From the NCBI GenBank assembly GCA_002352375.1, contig DEIH01000096.1, positions 1 to 9,266 of the forward strand: DNA of 9,266 nt. The letters run 5' to 3'. Shown here one piece after another: positions 1 through 5,371 of the stretch. Position numbers and translations under genes: made by a program. Source of the DNA: Spirochaeta sp. UBA2779 (GTDB lineage: Bacteria; Spirochaetota; Spirochaetia; DSM-2461). Within the stretch, counting starts at the first letter, position 1, and every line of letters begins with the position of its first letter. The notes under the pieces were generated by a model. That model searched no databases. It saw only the letters and a list, made by a program, of their open reading frames with translations, and had not been told where the DNA came from.

Positions 1-34
1 CCGCATAAATCACTTTTACGGGTGAGGAATGCGG
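1..34 (+). promoter_or_regulatory. Possible leader stem-loop upstream of rpsB
   Basis: The hexamer CCGCAT at 1-6 is the reverse complement of ATGCGG at 29-34. Inside it, TCAC (10-13) can pair with GTGA (22-25) around an 8-base loop, leaving a 3x3 internal loop. The structure ends seven bases before the Shine-Dalgarno sequence of rpsB. Ribosomal protein operons often carry autoregulatory leaders, and S2 leaders are known in other bacteria, so a control role is conceivable. The window starts at base 1, so the outer part of the stem cannot be seen, and a 6+4 bp pairing this short could be chance. Confidence 0.3.
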
Positions 35-40
35 ACAATC

Positions 41-47
41 AGAGGAG
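41..47 (+). promoter_or_regulatory. Shine-Dalgarno site that fixes the rpsB start
   Basis: AGAGGAG at 41-47 lies 5 bases before the ATG at 53. An in-frame ATG at 29 would add eight residues, but it has no comparable ribosome binding site, would lie inside the putative leader stem, and would put extra residues before the usual S2 N-terminus. The start at 53 is therefore preferred. Confidence 0.8.
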
Positions 48-52
48 TAAAC

Positions 53-1006
53 ATGGCTGTTGTAACCATGAAAAACCTGCTGGAGTCAGGTGTCCATTTC
101 GGTCATCAGACACGGCGCTGGGATCCCCGCATGAAGAAGTACATCTTCGCTCAGCGGAACGGAATCCACATTATCGATTTACAGAAGACCATCGTATCCA
201 TCAAAGATGCATACGACGTGGTCCGCAAGAATGTACTGGCTGGTAAATCCGTACTATTCGTCGGAACAAAAAAACAGGCTCAGGCATCGGTTAAACGCGA
301 AGCTGAACGCTGCGATATGTTCTTTGTGAATAACCGCTGGCTCGGCGGCATGCTTACCAACTTTTCCACTATTAAAAAATCCCTTCTTCGCCTGAAAAAG
401 ATTGAAAAAATGGAAATTGACGGTACATTCGAGCAGCTCACCAAAAAAGAAGTAGCCCGTCTGCTGAAAGAAAAAGGACGGCTTGAAAAGAACCTCGGCG
501 GCATCAAGAATATGAACGACCTTCCCGGTGTAATGTTTGTAATCGATACCCGCAAAGAAGCTATCGCCGTTGCTGAAGCTCAACGAATGGGTATACCCAT
601 CATTGCCGTTGTTGATACCAACTGTAACCCCGAAGGTATCGACTACCCGATTCCCGGAAACGATGATGCTATCAGAGCCATCAACCTGTTCACCCAGGTA
701 ATCGCCAATGCCGTTATAGAAGCTGATAATGAGCAGGGACTCAAAGTGATTGAAACTCTTCAGGATGAAGAGAATGAGGCAACACCTGCTGTTGAAGCAC
801 CTTCCGAAGAGCCCGTAGCTGCAGAAACACCTGCTGAAGAAACATCTGCAGTGGACGAACCCGCTGCCGAAGAAGCACCCGTTGTTAAAACACCGGTAAT
901 TGAAGAACCCGTAAAAGAAGAAAAAACTGTTGTCGAGGAAACCTCGAAAGAAAAAGCTCCATCTGAGGCTCCAGTAGCAGAAGCTCCTGCAAAAGAGGAG
1001 AAATAA
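53..1006 (+). CDS. rpsB: 30S ribosomal protein S2 with long acidic C-terminal tail
   Basis: S2 is a primary component of the small ribosomal subunit, bound near the platform/head junction on the solvent side. The 317-residue product has the family hallmarks: MKNLLESGVHFGHQTRRWDP at 6-25, LFVGTKKQAQ at 68-77, FVNNRWLGGMLTNF at 91-104 and the second S2 signature at about 158-183 (PGVMFVIDTRKEA, then IPIIAVVDTNC at 181-191). The S2 core ends near residue 237. The last 80 residues are a low-complexity tail of Glu, Ala, Pro, Val and Thr, which makes the protein clearly longer than the usual 240-260 residues. It is the first gene of the series in this window and is followed after one base by tsf, the classic rpsB-tsf pair. 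The start at 53 rests on the AGAGGAG site. Identity is essentially certain; the function of the tail is unknown. Confidence 0.98.
   Translation: MAVVTMKNLLESGVHFGHQTRRWDPRMKKYIFAQRNGIHIIDLQKTIVSIKDAYDVVRKNVLAGKSVLFVGTKKQAQASVKREAERCDMFFVNNRWLGGMLTNFSTIKKSLLRLKKIEKMEIDGTFEQLTKKEVARLLKEKGRLEKNLGGIKNMNDLPGVMFVIDTRKEAIAVAEAQRMGIPIIAVVDTNCNPEGIDYPIPGNDDAIRAINLFTQVIANAVIEADNEQGLKVIETLQDEENEATPAVEAPSEEPVAAETPAEETSAVDEPAAEEAPVVKTPVIEEPVKEEKTVVEETSKEKAPSEAPVAEAPAKEEK
764..1003 (+). other. Region encoding the acidic Glu/Ala/Pro-rich tail of S2
   Basis: Codons 238-317 of rpsB encode a degenerate low-complexity segment. Short units such as EEP, AEE, APV and VEE recur irregularly, with Lys becoming more frequent in the last 30 residues. 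The repetition shows at the protein level more than in the DNA, so it is not a clean tandem repeat. Such a segment is expected to be disordered and to project from the ribosome surface. It is in frame with the core, ends in a normal stop, and contains the tsf ribosome binding site at its 3' end. Confidence 0.85.
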
Positions 1007-1007
1007 C

Positions 1008-1853
1008 ATGACTGTTACTCCAAAAGATGTAAAGAAACTCCGGGATAAGACCGGAGCAGGTATGCTCGACTGTAAAAATGCCCTGGTTAAAGCCGATGGT
1101 GATTTTGCAGCTGCAGAAAAGATTCTCAAAGAGCAGGGATTGGCCAGTGCCGATAAACGTGTCGGCAGAGCTACCAATAACGGTTCAGTATTCATCTGTA
1201 TTGAAGAAGGTAAGGCTGCAATGGCTGAACTGACATGTGAAACTGACTTTGTGGCCAAGAACGATGTGTTCAGAGCTGCTGGAGAGAAAATATCCAAGGC
1301 TGTTGCAGATTCCGGTTCTTCTGAAAAGTCTGAAGCTCTTGAAACCATGGTAAAAGAGGCTATATCCATTCTTAAAGAGAACATGCTGTTGGGCAAAGTT
1401 GTTTATTGGAATGTTTCGGACAATGATGTTGTAGCCAATTATTCTCATAACGGTGGTCAGATCGGTGTTATCGTGAAATTGAGCTGCGACTCTGCGGCTA
1501 CAGCTGCTAAGGATGAGGTAAAAGCACTGGCTTTTGATCTTGCCCTGCATGCTGCTGCTTTCAATCCGACATACCTGAATCGGGATGCTGTCAATCCCTC
1601 TTATCTGAAGGATCAGGAAGATATTTTCACAACTCAGGCCAACAACCTGGGAGACAAGCCTGAAAAGGTTATCAAAGGAATCGTTCAGGGAAAACTCAAC
1701 AAGCACCTTTCTCAGATTTGTTTTCTCGACCAGGGTTTTGTCAAAGAGGATAAAAAAGCCGTCAAAGTGATAGTTTCAGAGACAGCTAAAGCTGTCGGTG
1801 GAACAATTGAACTTGTAGACTATGCTTATATAGCTGTTGGACAGGAAGATTAG
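1008..1853 (+). CDS. tsf: Translation elongation factor Ts
   Basis: EF-Ts is the cytosolic guanine-nucleotide exchange factor that recycles EF-Tu from the GDP to the GTP form. The 281-residue protein is close to the E. coli length. It opens with the UBA-like N-terminal domain (VKKLRDKTGAGMLDCKNAL at 8-26) and carries the key EF-Tu-contact motif TDFVAKND at 79-86. The Phe of this motif is the residue that disturbs the Mg site of EF-Tu in known structures. The core repeat continues with DLALHAAAFNPTYLNRDAV at about 177-195. The start follows the rpsB stop by one base, and its ribosome binding site AGAGGAG (994-1000) lies inside rpsB, so the two genes should be translationally linked. After the stop comes a 66-base gap with a stem-loop. 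No pyrH follows, unlike many rpsB-tsf operons. Confidence 0.98.
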   Translation: MTVTPKDVKKLRDKTGAGMLDCKNALVKADGDFAAAEKILKEQGLASADKRVGRATNNGSVFICIEEGKAAMAELTCETDFVAKNDVFRAAGEKISKAVADSGSSEKSEALETMVKEAISILKENMLLGKVVYWNVSDNDVVANYSHNGGQIGVIVKLSCDSAATAAKDEVKALAFDLALHAAAFNPTYLNRDAVNPSYLKDQEDIFTTQANNLGDKPEKVIKGIVQGKLNKHLSQICFLDQGFVKEDKKAVKVIVSETAKAVGGTIELVDYAYIAVGQED

Positions 1854-1855
1854 TA

Positions 1856-1861
1856 TATAAT
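1856..1861 (+). promoter_or_regulatory. Isolated consensus -10 hexamer after tsf
   Basis: A perfect TATAAT lies three bases after the tsf stop. The nearest -35-like hexamer, TGGACA at 1838-1843, is only 12 bases upstream, too short for a standard sigma-70 spacer, and there is no extended TG element. Transcription from it would start within the following stem-loop. It could be a weak internal promoter for frr and the envelope genes, or just AT-rich chance. Confidence 0.2.
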
Positions 1862-1863
1862 AA

Positions 1864-1890
1864 GGGGCCGGTAAGTAATTTACCGGTCCT
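1864..1890 (+). promoter_or_regulatory. Stem-loop in the tsf-frr gap, no U-tract
   Basis: Bases 1864-1874 can pair with 1880-1890 to form an 11-bp stem that includes two G-U pairs, closed by the five-base loop GTAAT. The core CCGGTAA/TTACCGG is perfect. The 3' side runs into CTGAATTAAACAG with no T-run, so it does not look like a normal intrinsic terminator in this direction. It may act as a processing or mRNA-stability element, or a partial attenuator, separating the abundant rpsB-tsf message from frr and the downstream genes. The structure is seen directly; the role is inferred. Confidence 0.6.
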
Positions 1891-1919
1891 GAATTAAACA
1901 GAAAAGAGAGGAATAAGCC

Positions 1920-2462
1920 ATGCAGGAAGTGAAAGCCAAAGCCGAAGAAAGAATGAAAAAGAGTCTCGGAGCGTTGGGGGATGATTTCAACCTCCTGCGG
2001 ACCGGTCGTGCCTCTGCAGCACTTTTTGATAAGGTTCGTGTTGAATATTACGGAACTCCCACACCGCTGAACCAGCTTGCCAATATATCCATTCCGGAAG
2101 CCAGACTCATCGTTATTCAGCCTTTTGACAGAAGTTCAATCGGTGATATTGAAAAAGCGATACTTTCATCTGAACTGGGTCTGAACCCGAGTAATGATGG
2201 CAAGGTAATTCGCATCAGTATTCCGCCTCTTAATGAGGAACGTAGAAAGGAACTTGTAAAACAAGCCAAAAGCCTTTCAGAGAATGCCAGGGTTTCTGTC
2301 CGGAATATACGCCGTGATACCAACGATCAGATAAAGAACGGTGACTTTACCGAAGATGAACAGAAAAAAGGTGCTGATGACGTTCAAAAGCTCACAGATA
2401 AATATGTCGATAAGATCGGCGAAGCCTTAAAAGCTAAAGAAAAGGAGATTATGGAGGTCTGA
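1920..2462 (+). CDS. frr: Ribosome recycling factor
   Basis: RRF works with EF-G to split the post-termination ribosome so that subunits, mRNA and tRNA can be reused. The 180-residue product is near the standard 185 and shows the two-domain plan. The three-helix bundle is formed by residues 1-28 and roughly 105-180, with the conserved LRTGRAS at 26-32 and VRNIRRD at 127-133. The beta-rich domain II spans about 30-104, with YYGTPTPL at 43-50 and SIPEARLIVIQPFD at 57-70. The basic VRNIRRD stretch contains the Arg that contacts 23S rRNA in known complexes. A GAGAGGA site at 1906-1912 supports the ATG at 1920. The stop TGA shares its A with the ATG of uppS. No missing key residue was seen. Confidence 0.98.
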   Translation: MQEVKAKAEERMKKSLGALGDDFNLLRTGRASAALFDKVRVEYYGTPTPLNQLANISIPEARLIVIQPFDRSSIGDIEKAILSSELGLNPSNDGKVIRISIPPLNEERRKELVKQAKSLSENARVSVRNIRRDTNDQIKNGDFTEDEQKKGADDVQKLTDKYVDKIGEALKAKEKEIMEV

Positions 2463-3169
2463 TGCCCCCGGATAATCTTACGATTCCTTCTCATGTCGGT
2501 ATCATTATGGATGGTAATGGACGTTGGGCTAAATCCAGAGGTTTATCCCGTACCAGCGGACATAAAGAAGGCTTGGAAACAGCAAAACGCATCGTAGCTC
2601 ATGCCTCTGATTCAGGAGTATCTTCATTGTCTCTCTTTGCTTTTTCAACAGAAAACTGGCGAAGAGCAGAAGAAGAAGTTTCTTTTCTGATGGGCTTGAT
2701 AAAAACCCACCTTCGGAAACAGTACGATTTCTACAAAGAACGGGGTTTAAGAGTTACCCACTCCGGTAACCTGGAAAGACTTCCATCAGATGTAAGAAAA
2801 GAGATATTGCTCGTTGAAAAGGATACATCTTCTTTTACCGGCATGAGAGTAAACCTTCTTATCAATTACGGTGGAAGAGATGAGATAATAAGGGCTTTTA
2901 AGAAATATATCCGTTCCGGTGGACTACCTGAAGATATCGATGAAGAGGCTTTGAGCACCAATCTGGATTACCCTGATATCGCCGAGCTGGATCTTCTGAT
3001 CAGGACTGGCGGAGAATTGAGAATCAGTAATTTCCTTCTCTGGCAGGCAGCTTACGCAGAGCTGTTTTTCTCAGATACTTACTGGCCGGACTGGACTTCT
3101 GAAAATCTTGATGAAGCTTTTTCACATTACAGCAAGCGTCAAAGACGTTTTGGAGGGGTTCCCACATGA
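2462..3169 (+). CDS. uppS: Undecaprenyl diphosphate synthase (cis-prenyltransferase)
   Basis: This cytosolic or membrane-associated enzyme extends farnesyl diphosphate with isopentenyl diphosphate units to C55 undecaprenyl diphosphate, the lipid carrier for peptidoglycan and other surface polymers. The 235 residues carry the cis-prenyltransferase signatures: HVGIIMDGNGRWAKSRG at 11-27, with the catalytic Asp17 and diphosphate-binding Asn19, Gly20 and Arg21; GHKEG at 33-37; FAFSTENWRR at 59-68; NYGGRDEI at 135-142; and RTGGELRISNFLLWQAAYAE at 181-200, followed by LFF and WPDW. The GGAGG at 2453-2457 lies in the end of frr, and the start overlaps the frr stop by one base. The end overlaps cdsA by four bases. 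Product chain length cannot be proved by sequence alone, but the context and motifs favour the C55 enzyme. Confidence 0.96.
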   Translation: MPPDNLTIPSHVGIIMDGNGRWAKSRGLSRTSGHKEGLETAKRIVAHASDSGVSSLSLFAFSTENWRRAEEEVSFLMGLIKTHLRKQYDFYKERGLRVTHSGNLERLPSDVRKEILLVEKDTSSFTGMRVNLLINYGGRDEIIRAFKKYIRSGGLPEDIDEEALSTNLDYPDIAELDLLIRTGGELRISNFLLWQAAYAELFFSDTYWPDWTSENLDEAFSHYSKRQRRFGGVPT

Positions 3170-3999
3170 ACAACACAGTCAGCAGACTCCTGCTTTTTTT
3201 TCTGGCCATTCCCCTTCTTATACTCATAATCCTTTACCTCCCGCAGTATAACCATCTGGGAGTTATTATCATTCTCATTACTGTGGGTATCTTATGCGGT
3301 TTTGAGATGAGGACAATGCTCTCAGGATTGGCAAAGCCTCTTCCCCGGTGGGCATCGTTTATTCCCGGTGTAACACCACTGCTGGCATGGGCCATCAATA
3401 TGGGTTTTGTTCCCCAGCTTACAGCTTCTGTGTTTTTTGCTGCCGCAATAATCTGGGCCTTTTCCGATGCAGTTTTTGTCAGGGAAGTAGAATTCTCTCA
3501 AGGCATTTCCAGAATCGGCACCAGGTTAATGATTATTATCTATCCCGGATGGCTTATCTGGTGGGTATCCCGTCTCACATGGTACGAAAATGCACATTTT
3601 GTTATTATCATTTTCATGCTTACCGTTTATTTGAACGATTCTCATGCCTGGTTTTTTGGTGTGCTGTTCGGAAAGCACCGAAATATAGTAAAAGTCAGCC
3701 CCAATAAAAGTATTGAGGGATTTCTGGGTGGAACACTCACTTCTGTTGCCGTCATCCTGATTTCTGCACATTATTTTCCTGAAATTCTGCCCCATCCCAT
3801 GTGGCAGCTGATTCTCTTCGGACTGGTAACAGCTTTTACAACAACAATGGGGGATTTGATCGAATCGGCTCTTAAAAGATCTGCAGGTGTAAAAGATTCA
3901 GGGCATATTATTCCCGGACGCGGTGGGATGCTTGATTCATTTGATTCCCTTCTATTTACTGCACCAGTATTTATACTATTCCTTCAAATGGCGGCTTGA
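3166..3999 (+). CDS. cdsA: Phosphatidate cytidylyltransferase (CDP-diglyceride synthase)
   Basis: CdsA makes CDP-diacylglycerol from phosphatidate and CTP in the inner membrane, the branch point for all phospholipids. The 277-residue protein is strongly hydrophobic, with about seven or eight membrane segments beginning at residues 7-25 and 31-46. Family motifs are NDSHAWFFGVLFGK (157-170), SPNKSIEGFLGG (178-189) and the C-terminal signature starting SALKRSAGVKDSGHIIPGRG at 234, with the conserved Asp257 and Asp260. Within that signature, the usual His of PGHGG is Arg252 and the usual Arg of LDR is Ser258; I suspect a clade variant, since all other key residues are present. The start overlaps uppS (ATGA) and has GGAGG at 3152-3156. 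It lies directly before rseP, with no dxr nearby. Confidence 0.95.
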   Translation: MNNTVSRLLLFFLAIPLLILIILYLPQYNHLGVIIILITVGILCGFEMRTMLSGLAKPLPRWASFIPGVTPLLAWAINMGFVPQLTASVFFAAAIIWAFSDAVFVREVEFSQGISRIGTRLMIIIYPGWLIWWVSRLTWYENAHFVIIIFMLTVYLNDSHAWFFGVLFGKHRNIVKVSPNKSIEGFLGGTLTSVAVILISAHYFPEILPHPMWQLILFGLVTAFTTTMGDLIESALKRSAGVKDSGHIIPGRGGMLDSFDSLLFTAPVFILFLQMAA

Positions 4000-5360
4000 T
4001 GATGCTCAGCATTATAATCCAGGTTATTCTCGGTATATTAGGGCTGTCCATAGTGGTTCTTATTCATGAGGGCGGCCATTATATTGCATCAAAGATAGCC
4101 GGGATTGAGGTTGAAACCTTTTCTATCGGATTTGGACGCAGAATTGCCGGCTTTAAGAAAGGCCGTACCGACTATAGGATTTCACTTATTCCCCTGGGAG
4201 GTTACTGCCGTTTTTATGGGGAGCAGTCATTCAGGAAAGCTATAGAAGAAAAGCTTGATTATATTCCTGGTAATCAGGGTGAGTTCTACAATGCATCTCC
4301 GTTGAAACGGATATTTGTGAGTTTTTCCGGTCCTCTGGCAAATCTTTTCTTTGCCATTATTGTCTTTACATTCATTTCGTGGATCGGCTTTCAGGAATAC
4401 TACACCGATCCCAGAGTTATTCTCGCATCCAACTGGTCGGAGGACAACAAGCTTTGGCCTGCTGACACAGCTGGTATTGAAAGCGGTGATTATATTGTTT
4501 CTATTGATAATAAGGATGTTGAGAGGTTTAATGAATTAAGGCGCCTTCTGGTTTTCCGCCCTGGGGAAACTATCCGTTTAACAGTGAATAGAAAGGGCCG
4601 GATTATCCCCCTTGAGATTAAACCGGAATTGGATAAAAAATCAGGAACAGCCATAATCGGTGTACTGAATTGGATAGATCCGGTAGTTGCAGAGATTACC
4701 CCGGAAAGTGCTGCTGCAGAAGAAGGGCTCCTTCCTGGAGACCGTATTCTATCTGTTAACGGTATCAGAACAGATCATACTGTAGCTTTCTATAACACAC
4801 TTACCAGATTAAACGGAAAAGATATTACAATTCAGGTGGAAAGAAACGGTCAGAGAGTCAATCTGCCAATTAAAAGAACAGAAGAGATATCCTCTGGGAT
4901 CACATTTCAGGTGATAAGCGGACGCTCGGTTAAGCTGAATATCTTACAGGCCCTGGCAAAAGGATTCGGTGAAACTTACGACAACCTTTACTCCACTGTA
5001 AAAGGTTTACGGATGCTGTTTATGGGTATTGAACTGCAGAATGCTGTATCCGGGCCGGTGCGCCTCATCTCAGATACCGGTGCGGTTGTAGCTGAAGGTT
5101 TCAAAACCGGTATTGGTGCCGGCTTTTTATGGTCTTTTGAACTCATGTCCCTGATTTCTGTGTCTCTGGCATTTATAAATCTTTTACCAATTCCTGTTTT
5201 AGATGGCGGCCAGATCGTTTTATTTCTGTATGAAATTATTCGCCGAAGGAACTTAAACCCTAAATATGTTTACAGATATCAATATATCGGTACTATTATC
5301 GTATTAATAATCGCCGTTGCTGCTACCACTGGTGATATGATTCATTTCAAGAGCCGATGA
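3999..5360 (+). CDS. rseP: RseP-type site-2 intramembrane zinc metalloprotease
   Basis: A site-2 protease that cuts transmembrane segments. In E. coli RseP releases sigma-E by cleaving anti-sigma RseA, and it also clears signal-peptide remnants. The product (453 residues from the ATG at 3999) has the zinc motif HEGGH (about 23-27) in the first membrane helix. GRTDYRISLIPLGGYCRF follows at about 55-72, then SGPLANLFFA near 110-119. Two PDZ domains follow (about 150-210 and 225-292, the second with EEGLLPGDRILSVNG). The second catalytic motif is NLLPIPVLDGGQ (about 394-405), and a last membrane helix lies near 428-447. Length matches E. coli RseP. The start is uncertain between TTG 3996, ATG 3999 and ATG 4002; I chose 3999 because it gives a TGATG junction like frr/uppS. 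No anti-sigma or sigma gene is in the window, so the substrate is unknown. Confidence 0.94.
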   Translation: MMLSIIIQVILGILGLSIVVLIHEGGHYIASKIAGIEVETFSIGFGRRIAGFKKGRTDYRISLIPLGGYCRFYGEQSFRKAIEEKLDYIPGNQGEFYNASPLKRIFVSFSGPLANLFFAIIVFTFISWIGFQEYYTDPRVILASNWSEDNKLWPADTAGIESGDYIVSIDNKDVERFNELRRLLVFRPGETIRLTVNRKGRIIPLEIKPELDKKSGTAIIGVLNWIDPVVAEITPESAAAEEGLLPGDRILSVNGIRTDHTVAFYNTLTRLNGKDITIQVERNGQRVNLPIKRTEEISSGITFQVISGRSVKLNILQALAKGFGETYDNLYSTVKGLRMLFMGIELQNAVSGPVRLISDTGAVVAEGFKTGIGAGFLWSFELMSLISVSLAFINLLPIPVLDGGQIVLFLYEIIRRRNLNPKYVYRYQYIGTIIVLIIAVAATTGDMIHFKSR

Positions 5361-5371
5361 AGGAATAAAAT

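Noticed and set aside
29..52. Upstream ATG at 29 as the rpsB start
   Set aside because: It would add eight residues not expected in S2 and lacks a ribosome binding site, whereas ATG 53 has AGAGGAG at proper spacing.
254..1396. A 380-codon open frame on the minus strand across rpsB and tsf
   Set aside because: It is the antisense shadow of two certain genes. Its Phe-rich, Cys-rich stretch is simply the complement of the GAA/GCA-rich S2 tail, and it shows no known domain.
1781..1796. Perfect inverted repeat GACAGCT-AA-AGCTGTC near the end of tsf
   Set aside because: It lies in coding sequence for Thr-Ala-Lys-Ala-Val, where GCT codons easily produce such symmetry, and no T-run follows. Chance is the simpler reading.
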